Source: Simonsiella sp051414845
GTDB taxonomy: Bacteria; Pseudomonadota; Gammaproteobacteria; Burkholderiales; Neisseriaceae
Direction: 5' to 3'
Length of the DNA: 64,000 nucleotides
NCBI GenBank assembly: GCA_051414845.1
Contig: CP183313.1
Span: 992,001-1,056,000 of the forward strand
Shown: in pieces, positions 8,156 through 15,568 of the stretch
Layout of the letters: each line of letters opens with the position of its first letter
How positions within the stretch are numbered: position 1 is the stretch's first letter
Translations under genes and position numbers: made by a program
The notes under the pieces: model-generated
The model's input: only the letters and a program-made list of their open reading frames with translations
Databases searched by the model: none
Told to the model about the DNA's origin: nothing

Positions 8156-9688
8156 TTACTTCCGTCGCCAAGCCAACAACAAAAACGCCAGCGACCCCAG
8201 CGAGTATATCAACGGCATCGAGCTGCCCATTTTCATATAAGGCGTGTCTCCCGTCATGCCCTGCACTTTGCCCTCCAACACCGCCGCTTGATTGGGCGCA
8301 ATTTGTTGCACCACTTCGCCGCGTGGCGACACAATCGCCGTTGCGCCCGTATTGGTTGCGCGCAGCATAAAACGCCCCAATTCCAAAGCCCGCGCTTGTG
8401 ATTGTTGCAACTGCTGCCACATCGCATTCGAGTCGCCATACCAAGCCATATTACTGCTGTTTGCCAACAAAGTCGCTTGCTTGCCAGACGGAATCAACTC
8501 ATCGCCAAAACCATCTTCATAACAAATATTAAACGCAACCTTTTGATTTGCCATCGTAAACGGCTTTTGCCCCACGCCACCGCGTTTAAAATCCGCCAGC
8601 GGCATATTCATCATAGAATATAAAGGCTCAGTAATTTCAGGCAGCGGTTTGTATTCGCCAAACGGTACCAGATGATTTTTGCTATAAATCTGAAATTTTT
8701 CAGGCTGCTCGGGGTCAAAATCCGCCAAGTTCACCATCGCATTCAAATAGCCCTTGCCATCGGCAGTAAACACAGGCACGCCAATCGCCAAATCGCTGCC
8801 ATTACGCGCCGCAATATCTGCAAATTGCGCCACCAAACCTGGCTCAATATTCTGCAAAAACTGAGGAAACGCCGTTTCAGGCAGCACCACAATTTGCGCC
8901 CTCGTATGCGAAACTTGCTCATAATAACGCTGATAAGTGTGCGCCAACGAGTTCTCATCAAACTTCATGGATTGCGCAATATTCCCCTGCAACAACGCCA
9001 CCGAAACAGGCTCGCCAATAGGCTGCGTAAAACTCAAACCACGCGCCCAAACCGCCACGCCCAGCAACACAACCAAAGCCATCGCCGCGCCAAAACGTTC
9101 TAACCAGCGATGATTGTTCACCAACAACACCAACCACGCGCCTAAACAAGCCGTTGCCAGCGTTACCAAATGAATACCCCCAATCGGCGCCAAACTCGCC
9201 AGCGGACTGCCATCTGCAATCTGCGAATAACCCAACGCCCCCCAAGCAAAACCCGTTAAAACCCGTTCACGCCCAAACTCTGCCAAAGTCCACACAATCG
9301 GCAAAGCCAAACCCACACTCGCCCAGCGCGGCAGCGCAAACTTTTCCCAAGCCCAAAACGCCATCGCAGGAAACAAAGCCAAAAACGCAGGCAGCAAAAA
9401 CGTCAACGGAATCGCATACACATTCGGCAAACCCGAAACATCATGCAAAGCCGTATGAATCCACCAAAATTGCGCCGCATAGCCTACTAGCCCAAACCAA
9501 TAAGCCGACAACACGCGCCGATTAGGCTTCAATTCCGTCAAACGAATCAACGCTGCAAACACCAGCGGCATCAACCAAAAATGATAAAACGGCGCAAACG
9601 CCAACGGTGTCGCCAATGCAATTGCCGTTAGCACCACGAAATAAACCGCAGGAATGCGCCAAAATCTATCCAAAAAAGCCAACATCAT
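8156..9688 (-). CDS. lnt: Apolipoprotein N-acyltransferase
   Basis: Inner-membrane enzyme that adds the third acyl chain to the N-terminal cysteine of lipoproteins. From this ATG the protein has 510 residues, the usual size. It starts with several membrane helices, followed by the periplasmic nitrilase domain carrying the Glu-Lys-Cys triad: Glu in VLPETAFP, Lys in YSKNHLVPFGEY, Cys in NICYEDGFGDE. A final hydrophobic helix ends in WRRK. The reading frame is open for 76 more codons upstream through a REP and DUS copies, but that part is not lnt-like. A second ATG follows directly. A DUS occupies the position where a Shine-Dalgarno sequence would be. Confidence 0.93.
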   Translation of the reverse strand: MMLAFLDRFWRIPAVYFVVLTAIALATPLAFAPFYHFWLMPLVFAALIRLTELKPNRRVLSAYWFGLVGYAAQFWWIHTALHDVSGLPNVYAIPLTFLLPAFLALFPAMAFWAWEKFALPRWASVGLALPIVWTLAEFGRERVLTGFAWGALGYSQIADGSPLASLAPIGGIHLVTLATACLGAWLVLLVNNHRWLERFGAAMALVVLLGVAVWARGLSFTQPIGEPVSVALLQGNIAQSMKFDENSLAHTYQRYYEQVSHTRAQIVVLPETAFPQFLQNIEPGLVAQFADIAARNGSDLAIGVPVFTADGKGYLNAMVNLADFDPEQPEKFQIYSKNHLVPFGEYKPLPEITEPLYSMMNMPLADFKRGGVGQKPFTMANQKVAFNICYEDGFGDELIPSGKQATLLANSSNMAWYGDSNAMWQQLQQSQARALELGRFMLRATNTGATAIVSPRGEVVQQIAPNQAAVLEGKVQGMTGDTPYMKMGSSMPLIYSLGSLAFLLLAWRRK

Positions 9689-9803
9689 TAGGCAGCCTGA
9701 AAAGAAAAATGCGCTATTATAGCCCAAAAGGGTCGTTGGTTGGATTTGGGTTGTTGAGTTGGGGAATGTGAGAAAAGGGTTTTCAGGCAGCCTGAAAATG
9801 GAA

Positions 9804-9833
9804 AATGCCGTTTGAATGAGTTCAAACGGCATT
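9804..9833. repeat. Hairpin resembling an inverted pair of the Neisseria DUS
   Basis: AATGCCGTTTGAA pairs perfectly over 13 bases with TTCAAACGGCATT around TGAG. ATGCCGTTTGAA differs by one base from the ATGCCGTCTGAA uptake sequence of Neisseria proper. It sits beside a local-dialect DUS and a REP in the gap between lnt and the RAYT gene, and has no T tract. Confidence 0.6.
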
Positions 9834-9843
9834 CCTACATCGC

Positions 9844-9866
9844 GTAGGTCGGATACTCGTATCCGA
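9844..9866 (+). repeat. REP-like hairpin, downstream side of the RAYT gene
   Basis: GTAG followed by TCGGATAC, TC and GTATCCGA: an 8-base perfect stem preceded by the GTAG tetranucleotide that RAYT transposases recognise in other bacteria. It lies just outside the 3' end of the transposase gene. Confidence 0.75.
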
Positions 9867-9872
9867 TATTCT

Positions 9873-10379
9873 TCAATCGTCATCATAATCCAAAACAAAA
9901 TCCATACCATCTCCACCCCAATTTTGCGGATAAATCCCTTGCCGAACAGAGCGATGAAACGTAGAAAATTTCCAATTAATCACACGCGTAACATAGCCAT
10001 GTTTGACAGGATTAAAATGTATATAATCAAAATGTTGTGCAAAATCCGATTCATCACGAATTGCGTGTTCCCAAAAACGGTTTTGCCATAATTTCACATC
10101 ATTGCCGACCAAATATTGGCTACGCCGTTTGATTTGCCGCCAGCGTTCGGAAAAGTTGGCATCGTTTTCAGGCAGCCGCCAAATCGTGTGCATATGGTCA
10201 GGCAATAAAACCCACGCCAAAATTTCAAAAGGATATTTTTCACGCACCGCCAAAACCGCTTGGCGCAATGCGGCGCGTACCGTTTCATCGATTAAAATCG
10301 GTTTGCGTTGATGCGAAACCACCGTGAAAAAATAAGCACAACAAATGTCGGATACAAGTATCCGACCTACGGCTGACAA
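9873..10379 (-). CDS. REP-associated tyrosine transposase (RAYT), possibly 5'-decayed
   Basis: Y1 (HUH) single-strand transposase of the IS200-like class that handles REP hairpins. The HUH pair is H62 and H64 in LLPDHMHTIW, and the catalytic tyrosine is most likely Tyr119 in FDYIHFNPVKHGYV, as in E. coli TnpA-REP; RFWEHAIRDE and FSTFHRSVRQGIYP are also family blocks. The 168-residue length is normal, but the first 12 or so codons, from a TTG with no Shine-Dalgarno sequence, are read out of a REP copy at 10348-10370. The usual N-terminal tyrosine/arginine motif is missing. The gene may therefore have lost its true start. GTAG hairpins lie on both sides. Confidence 0.85.
   Translation of the reverse strand: MSAVGRILVSDICCAYFFTVVSHQRKPILIDETVRAALRQAVLAVREKYPFEILAWVLLPDHMHTIWRLPENDANFSERWRQIKRRSQYLVGNDVKLWQNRFWEHAIRDESDFAQHFDYIHFNPVKHGYVTRVINWKFSTFHRSVRQGIYPQNWGGDGMDFVLDYDDD
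10348..10370 (-). repeat. REP-like hairpin overlapping the 5' end of the RAYT gene
   Basis: On the minus strand GTAG is followed by GTCGGATACTTGTATCCGA. It has the same stem as the other copies, but with TT in the loop, and encodes the start of the transposase reading frame. Confidence 0.75.
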
Positions 10380-10383
10380 TTTT

Positions 10384-10442
10384 TCGGATTAAACGAATAT
10401 TTCCGTAGCACAACGAATATCGGATACGAGTATCCGACCTAC
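10384..10442 (-). repeat. REP-like unit, 60-base direct repeat copy 1
   Basis: A 59- to 60-base block (TCGGATTAAACG ... GACCTACG) containing a minus-strand GTAG hairpin at 10420-10442. It is repeated 119 bases further on with one mismatch, so the REP nest grew by duplication. Confidence 0.75.
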
Positions 10443-10472
10443 GGCAAACATTTTCAGGCAGCCTGAAACCGT

Positions 10473-10561
10473 GTAGGTCGGATTCTTGAATCCGACAATT
10501 TATCGGATTAAACGAATATTTCCGTAGCGCAACGAATATCGGATACGAGTATCCGACCTAC
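10473..10561. repeat. BIME-like unit of two opposed REP hairpins
   Basis: A plus-strand GTAG hairpin (10473-10495, stem TCGGATTC) and a minus-strand hairpin (10539-10561, stem TCGGATAC) face each other 43 bases apart. The 89-base unit starts with GTAG and ends with CTAC. Units of the same plan occur at 25830-25919 and 28017-28103. Confidence 0.75.
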
Positions 10562-10642
10562 GCTTGCTATTGGTGATGGATACATGATAAAAAGATTGAA
10601 ATAATTGGGCAAGTTTTGGATTTTCAGGCTGCCTGAAAAGGG

Positions 10643-10680
10643 AAAAATACCGTTTCCATTGGGTTGGGAACGGTATTTTT
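10643..10680. terminator. Terminator-like hairpin inside the REP region
   Basis: AAAAATACCGTTTCC faces GGGAACGGTATTTTT with one G-T pair, and each strand ends in a T run. No gene ends nearby on either strand, so it may be a relic or part of the repeat cluster. Confidence 0.45.
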
Positions 10681-10682
10681 GC

Positions 10683-10817
10683 GTAGGGTGGGTGCTTGCA
10701 CCCACGCGCTTGATTTGTGATGAAAGGGATTGTGTTTTCAGGCTGCCTGAGAATATTTTTCCATAGAAAACAATATTCTTTGATAATTGGGGTGGTGGGT
10801 GCAAGCACCTACCCTAC
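10683..10817. repeat. GTAGGGTGGGTGC-type opposed hairpin pair
   Basis: GTAGGGTGGGTGCTTGCACCCACGC and, inverted, GGTGGGTGCAAGCACCTACCCTAC enclose a DUS. It again has GTAG at both outer ends, but an entirely different stem from the TCGGATAC family. The rest of the gap from 10380 to the next gene contains no reading frame of merit. Confidence 0.65.
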
Positions 10818-10856
10818 GCTTGCTTAAATCCGATAATTTCGCAGGATATATTTCAT

Positions 10857-11441
10857 TTAATCATAATGTAGAAAACCTTTTTCCCTACGGAATTGTCCTA
10901 ACGCATTTGTCCAATTAATACTCACATCTAATACAGAGTTGGTTAAAGGTATTAACAAATCAGGGGTAAAAAAGTAATTCCGTTCTCCTAATTCTTTATT
11001 GATATATTGAAAGATATTGCCATGACAAATATTATTTCTTACTCGTACTATCTCTACATCAATTCGATTAGGCTTTTGTGAGCCTAGTTTTTCCATAAAA
11101 TCGTTTTCTTCCTGAAATGCCAAACTTTCTATAGGCATTCCAAGTTCCAATGCTTTATTGATTAATGTATTACTTAACACTTGGTAAGGGCTTAATTGTT
11201 CAATAATAATATCGGATTCAAGTTGTGCAACTGTAACTCTCAAACTGGCTTCAATCCCATTCAAAAGTGAAGAAATTGCTGGCAAATATAACTCATTTTC
11301 TATTGCTCCTACTGCTTGAACAAAGAACCAATGAAACTCCGCAGCAGATAATTTTTCAAGAAAAAAATATTTCATTTGCCGTGAATTTTCACATTTAGAA
11401 TTTACTTGCTCCAAAATAAATTCAATACTATTTTTTTTCAT
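10857..11441 (-). CDS. HEPN-like protein of unknown function
   Basis: 194 residues from the ATG preceded by GAAGGAA; a GTG five codons upstream would start inside that ribosome binding site and is rejected. The protein looks all-helical and contains VRNNICHGN, an R-x4-H motif (Arg135, His140) of the kind that forms the RNase centre in HEPN domains. I cannot tell whether it is an active RNase; no nucleotidyltransferase or antitoxin partner lies next to it. It begins 25 bases after the uvrB stop on the same strand, so it may be cotranscribed with uvrB. It has no DUS and looks more A+T-rich than its neighbours, consistent with acquisition. Confidence 0.6.
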   Translation of the reverse strand: MKKNSIEFILEQVNSKCENSRQMKYFFLEKLSAAEFHWFFVQAVGAIENELYLPAISSLLNGIEASLRVTVAQLESDIIIEQLSPYQVLSNTLINKALELGMPIESLAFQEENDFMEKLGSQKPNRIDVEIVRVRNNICHGNIFQYINKELGERNYFFTPDLLIPLTNSVLDVSINWTNALGQFRREKGFLHYD

Positions 11442-11466
11442 AATTCTTTCCTTCACAATTTTTTTC

Positions 11467-13527
11467 TTAAAAATTAGGATGTTTATTCAGACCAAAAAGC
11501 AAATTCTCCTTAATACCCCGAATTTTATCACGAATAACCGCCGCCTCTTCAAACTGCAAATCCCGTGCCGCTTGCTGCATTTGTTTTTCCAAACGCGCGA
11601 TTTCGTCCACCGCGTCTTGCTCCGTGTGAATTTCCGTTTTCTTCGCTTTTTTGGCGGATTTTTTCCCTTTCAGGCTGCCTGAAACTGCGTTTTCTGCACT
11701 TTCCGCGCCGTACACGCCGTCAATCAAATCTTTCACTTTTTTGTTGATTTGTTGCGGTACGATACCGTGTTCTTCGTTGAATTTTATTTGTTTTTCTCGG
11801 CGGCGTTCTGTTTCGTCGATGGCGGATTTCATGCTGTCCGTGATTTTATCGGCGTACAAAATCGCTACGCCGTTAACGTTTCGCGCGGCGCGTCCGATGG
11901 TTTGAATCAGGCTGCGGTGCGAGCGCAAAAAGCCTTCTTTGTCCGCGTCCAAAATGGCGACCAGCGACACTTCGGGTATGTCCAAACCTTCGCGCAACAG
12001 GTTAATGCCGACCAACACGTCAAATAAGCCTAGACGCAAATCCCTAATGATTTCAACACGTTCCACTGTATCAATGTCGCTGTGCAAATAGCGCACTTTT
12101 ACGCCGAGTTCGGTGTAGTAATCGGTGAGTTGTTCCGCCATGCGTTTGGTCAATGTGGTAACGAGTACGCGTTCGCCTTTGTCTTTGCGGATATTGATTT
12201 CACTCAATAAATCATCAACTTGTGTGCCAACTGGGCGCACGATGATTTCAGGGTCAAGCAAACCTGTGGGGCGCACGACTTGTTCCACAATTTGCCCTGC
12301 GTGGTCGGCTTCGTATTGCGCTGGGGTGGCGGATACGAACACGGTTTGCGGCATAACTTGTTCAAATTCATGAAATTTAAGCGGACGGTTATCCCGCGCG
12401 GAAGGCAGCCTGAAACCGTAATCCACGAGATTCTGTTTGCGAGATGCATCGCCTTTGTACATCGCGCCAATTTGTCCGATGGTAACGTGGCTTTCGTCTA
12501 TGAACAAAATCGCGTTTTTCGGCAAATAATCCATGAGCGTGGGCGGCGGTTCGCCTTCTTTTTTGCCTGAAAAATGGCGGCTGTAATTTTCAATGCCTTT
12601 GCAAAAGCCCATTTCGTAGAGCATTTCCAAGTCAAAACGGGTGCGTTGTTCAATGCGTTGTTGTTCTACGGGGCGGTTTTCTTTGGTAAAAAAATCAATG
12701 CGTTGGCCTAATTCGGCTTTGATGTTTTCGCAGGCGCGTAACACGGTTTCGCGTGGCGTAACGTAGTGGCTGGACGGGAATACGGTGTAACGTCCCACGC
12801 GCTGTTGCAGGCTGCCTGTAAGTGGGTCAAACAAATCCAATCGGTCAATTTCATCGTCAAACAGGGAAATGCGCAGCGCGTAATCGGAGCTTTCGGCAGG
12901 GTAAACGTCTACCACATCGCCACGCACGCGAAAGCTGCCGCGCTGAAAATCTAGGTCACCACGCTCATATTGCATGGAAACGAGTAAGGCAATGATGTCG
13001 CGCTGGTCTATTTTGTCGCCTTGTTTGACGGATAAAACCATTTGTTGGTATTCGGTGGGGTCGCCGATACCGTAAATGGCGGAGACGGTGGCGATGATAA
13101 TCACATCATTGCGCGTCATCAGGTTTTTGGTGGCAGACAGGCGCATTTGTTCAATGTGTTCATTAATTGCGCTGTCTTTTTCTATGAACAAATCTCTTGA
13201 CGGAACATAGGCTTCGGGTTGGTAATAGTCGTAGTAGGAGACGAAATATTCCACCGCGTTTTCGGGGAAAAATTCGCGCATTTCGGCATACAGTTGCGCG
13301 GCGAGTGTTTTGTTGTGCGCCATGATAATGGCGGGGCGACCGCTTTGGGCGATGACGTTTGCCATCGTATAAGTTTTGCCTGAACCTGTTACGCCAAGCA
13401 GGGTTTGTGATGACAGTCCATCTTGTAAACCTTCTAGCAAACCTGCGATGGCAGTGGGTTGGTCGCCTGCTGGGGGGAAAGGTTGGTGGAGTTTGAAGGG
13501 GGAATTGGGATATTGAATGATTTCCAT
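11467..13527 (-). CDS. uvrB: Excinuclease ABC subunit B
   Basis: DNA-damage recognition helicase of nucleotide excision repair; it is loaded by UvrA and recruits UvrC. The 686 residues contain Walker A GVTGSGKTYTMANV, the beta-hairpin region VSYYDYYQPEAYVP, DESHVTIGQIGAMYKGD, the helicase motifs INLLREGLDIPEVSLVAILD and QTIGRAARN, and the C-terminal UVR coiled coil that binds UvrC (EIARLEKQMQQAARDLQFEE). E. coli UvrB has 673 residues. A DUS is read as VSGSLKGKK in the poorly conserved region before the UVR motif. Another DUS lies directly before the ATG. Confidence 0.97.
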   Translation of the reverse strand: MEIIQYPNSPFKLHQPFPPAGDQPTAIAGLLEGLQDGLSSQTLLGVTGSGKTYTMANVIAQSGRPAIIMAHNKTLAAQLYAEMREFFPENAVEYFVSYYDYYQPEAYVPSRDLFIEKDSAINEHIEQMRLSATKNLMTRNDVIIIATVSAIYGIGDPTEYQQMVLSVKQGDKIDQRDIIALLVSMQYERGDLDFQRGSFRVRGDVVDVYPAESSDYALRISLFDDEIDRLDLFDPLTGSLQQRVGRYTVFPSSHYVTPRETVLRACENIKAELGQRIDFFTKENRPVEQQRIEQRTRFDLEMLYEMGFCKGIENYSRHFSGKKEGEPPPTLMDYLPKNAILFIDESHVTIGQIGAMYKGDASRKQNLVDYGFRLPSARDNRPLKFHEFEQVMPQTVFVSATPAQYEADHAGQIVEQVVRPTGLLDPEIIVRPVGTQVDDLLSEINIRKDKGERVLVTTLTKRMAEQLTDYYTELGVKVRYLHSDIDTVERVEIIRDLRLGLFDVLVGINLLREGLDIPEVSLVAILDADKEGFLRSHRSLIQTIGRAARNVNGVAILYADKITDSMKSAIDETERRREKQIKFNEEHGIVPQQINKKVKDLIDGVYGAESAENAVSGSLKGKKSAKKAKKTEIHTEQDAVDEIARLEKQMQQAARDLQFEEAAVIRDKIRGIKENLLFGLNKHPNF

Positions 13528-13562
13528 GTTTCAGGCTGCCTGAAAAAATTTTAAAGTTTTGC

Positions 13563-13571
13563 ATTATAGCA
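13563..13571 (-). promoter_or_regulatory. Extended -10 promoter element of uvrB
   Basis: On the minus strand TGCTATAAT is a perfect extended -10 element (TG-N-TATAAT) about 36 bases before the uvrB ATG. There is no good -35 box. The TG of the element lies in the arm of the DUS hairpin at 13568-13604, so hairpin and promoter overlap. Confidence 0.5.
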
Positions 13572-13604
13572 AAGGCTGCCTGAAAGTTTCAGGCAGCCTT
13601 TGCT
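13568..13604. repeat. Inverted DUS pair forming an 18-base-arm hairpin
   Basis: AGCAAAGGCTGCCTGAAA, one G, then its exact complement. It follows the small gene upstream of uvrB and could terminate its transcript, although there is no T tract on that strand. Confidence 0.75.
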
Positions 13605-13619
13605 GATGTTAAAAGCAAT

Positions 13620-13934
13620 TTAAAACGTGGCGCAAACAATAATGCCGCCTAAACCTGCTTGTGGCGAAACATGAAAAATTTGCCAGTTTTCGCCGCTGTG
13701 AATGTAATACGACAACACAGGAAACTCCGCCGCAATGCGCGCAGGCAAGTTGCTGATGTCGTATTCATAAATGCCAAACAAAATATTTTGTGGAAAAAAG
13801 CCGTTGAGCGAAAAATCTACTACGCTGTGAATTTCCCAATCTGCTTGGTTCTCAAAGTTTAAGATGATTTTGTTTTCGGCTTCGAGATGACGAATACCGA
13901 TAATTCGTGCATCGCGGTATTGGGGTGTAGTCAT
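13620..13934 (-). CDS. Hypothetical protein, 104 residues
   Basis: I do not recognise the family. The protein is small, soluble, rich in aromatic and beta-forming residues (EIHSVVDFSLNGFF, VLSYYIHSGENWQIFHVSP), with no signal peptide or membrane helix. The ATG is the only sensible start. It lies alone between the stomatin gene and uvrB, with a DUS hairpin after its stop. Size and position would fit a small immunity-type or orphan accessory protein, but there is no toxin gene beside it, so I leave function open. Confidence 0.55.
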   Translation of the reverse strand: MTTPQYRDARIIGIRHLEAENKIILNFENQADWEIHSVVDFSLNGFFPQNILFGIYEYDISNLPARIAAEFPVLSYYIHSGENWQIFHVSPQAGLGGIIVCATF

Positions 13935-13989
13935 TTGATTTTCTTTAAATAATAAAAGGCTGAAACCTTTGTGCTAAATATGGTAAAAG

Positions 13990-14012
13990 TCGGATGCGAG
14001 TATCCGACCTAC
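13990..14012 (-). repeat. REP-like hairpin, single copy
   Basis: Minus-strand GTAG followed by GTCGGATACTCGCATCCGA; the stem has one mismatch relative to the copies around the RAYT gene, 3.5 kb away. Confidence 0.7.
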
Positions 14013-14035
14013 GTTTTTTCAGGCTGCCTGAAAAA

Positions 14036-15001
14036 TTAAAACTTATTCACTGTTTGATTCGTTTGCGAGCCTTTGACAATCGTCATGCCAGCCGTAACCA
14101 GTGAGCCAATATCTGCTACATTCGCAGGCATAATCAAGGTATTGTTTTCTTTCGCCAATTTACCAAATGCTTCCACATATTGCTCGGCAACTTTCAAATT
14201 CACCGCCTCGCTGCCACCTGGTTGCTGAATCGCTTCGGCAATGGTGCGAATCGCGTCCGCGCTGGCTTGCGCCACCAAACGCAAAGCCTCTGCCTCGCCT
14301 TGTGCACGGTTAATTTGCGCGACTTTTTCGCCTTGCGATGCGTTTACTGCTGCTTGTGCCTCGCCCTCGGATTTCTTAATTTCCGCTTCGCGCTCGCCCG
14401 TCGCCAAGTTAATTTGCTCAATTTTCAAACCTTCCGATTGCGCAATACGCGCGCGTTTTTCGCGTTCCGCCGTGATTTGCGCCTGCATAGAACGCAAAAT
14501 TTCTTGTGGTGGAACAAGGTCTTTAATCTCGTAACGCAATACTTTTACGCCCCAAGACACCGCCGCTTCGTCCAAAGAAGCAACCACCGTGCGATTGATG
14601 TCTTCGCGTTCTTCAAACGTTTTGTCCAACTCCATGCGACCAATCACCGAACGCAACGTCGTTTGTGCCAACTGTGTAATCGCCAAAATATAATTACTTG
14701 AACCATAAGACGCACGCTTTGGGTCGGTAACCTGAAAATACAAAATGCCGTCCACCGTCAATTGCGTGTTATCACGCGTGATACACACTTGGCTGGGTAC
14801 ATCCAACGGAATTTCTTTGAGCGAATGCTTATACGCAATGCGGTCAAGAAAAGGCACCAAAATATTCAAACCAGGATTCAAAACCGCATGAAATTTACCC
14901 AAACGCTCCACTACATGCGCTTCTTGCTGTGGCACCACCTTAAACATTTTAAAGCCAAAAAATGCCAACACCACCAAAATCACTAATGCTGTAATACCCA
15001 T
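14036..15001 (-). CDS. qmcA: SPFH/stomatin-family membrane protein (QmcA-like)
   Basis: Membrane-anchored scaffold protein of the stomatin/prohibitin group, thought to organise membrane microdomains and proteases. The 321 residues contain one N-terminal membrane helix (about 3-20), an SPFH domain beginning VVPQQEAHVVERLGKFHAVL, and a long Ala/Glu-rich coiled coil (QITAEREKRARIAQSEG onward). AAAGGGA precedes the ATG. It starts 23 bases after the nfeD stop; the stomatin-NfeD pair is a conserved bacterial operon whose partners act together. The gene symbol is by analogy to E. coli. Confidence 0.9.
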   Translation of the reverse strand: MGITALVILVVLAFFGFKMFKVVPQQEAHVVERLGKFHAVLNPGLNILVPFLDRIAYKHSLKEIPLDVPSQVCITRDNTQLTVDGILYFQVTDPKRASYGSSNYILAITQLAQTTLRSVIGRMELDKTFEEREDINRTVVASLDEAAVSWGVKVLRYEIKDLVPPQEILRSMQAQITAEREKRARIAQSEGLKIEQINLATGEREAEIKKSEGEAQAAVNASQGEKVAQINRAQGEAEALRLVAQASADAIRTIAEAIQQPGGSEAVNLKVAEQYVEAFGKLAKENNTLIMPANVADIGSLVTAGMTIVKGSQTNQTVNKF

Positions 15002-15024
15002 TTCATTCCCTTTCTAGTGAACAA

Positions 15025-15447
15025 TTAAACTGCTTCAATCAACAAAACAATGCCATCTTTGCCACAAATTTTCGCCTGTTGCCCAGCCTGAAAATCCTGC
15101 AAACTTGTTGCACGCGCTTCCCACAATGCACCACGATAGTGTACGCGCCATAAATTCGCTGCCAAACGACTTTCCACCACCACACGTTCGCCTAAATCCA
15201 AATCATTGTCGCGCGAGACATCACGCTTCAGGCTGCTGGCGCGGCGTAACTGGTAAACATAGCCAATTCCGACAGCAGACAATACTGAGGCTATCAACAA
15301 ACAAGCCGTTGTGCCCACACCAAAAAACGCCGCCACACCTGCGCCCGCAAAAGCCACCGCCAACACCAACAAATATACCGTGCCGATAAACATTTCCAGC
15401 ACAAATGCCACCGCCGCCGCAATCAACCAATACGTCCACAATGCCAT
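15025..15447 (-). CDS. NfeD family membrane protein
   Basis: Partner of the stomatin-like protein. The 140 residues comprise three hydrophobic segments in the first 75 residues (WTYWLIAAAVAFVLEMFIG is the first), then a cytoplasmic OB-fold domain with DLGERVVVESRL and VHYRGALWEARA. This is the short, protease-less NfeD type (YbbJ-like). Three ATGs are adjacent; AAGGA lies six bases before the one chosen. The frame is open further upstream through DUS copies toward the insertion sequence, but that part is not NfeD-like. A variant DUS is read in the middle of the protein. Confidence 0.85.
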   Translation of the reverse strand: MALWTYWLIAAAVAFVLEMFIGTVYLLVLAVAFAGAGVAAFFGVGTTACLLIASVLSAVGIGYVYQLRRASSLKRDVSRDNDLDLGERVVVESRLAANLWRVHYRGALWEARATSLQDFQAGQQAKICGKDGIVLLIEAV

Positions 15448-15568
15448 CATCATTCCTTTTTGTTTTAGCCCAAAAATTATTTTCAGGCTGCCTGAAAATG
15501 TTGCATTTTGCTGAAAATTTGAGCAAAAACACATTCGGGCTGCCTGAAAAGATTGTAGCATAATGTTA

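Noticed and set aside
9689..9916. Longer form of Lnt starting in the REP region
   Set aside because: The additional 76 codons are repeat sequence and unlike Lnt N-termini.
10500..10808. Two overlapping 100-codon frames in the REP nest
   Set aside because: They are translations of REP and DUS repeats, with no start signal and no conserved sequence.
10857..13527. uvrB plus HEPN-like gene as a defence island
   Set aside because: Only one candidate gene, next to a housekeeping repair gene; no nuclease, methylase, reverse transcriptase or phage gene nearby.
13620..13934. Small gene upstream of uvrB as part of a toxin-antitoxin pair
   Set aside because: No second small overlapping gene and no recognisable toxin or antitoxin motif.
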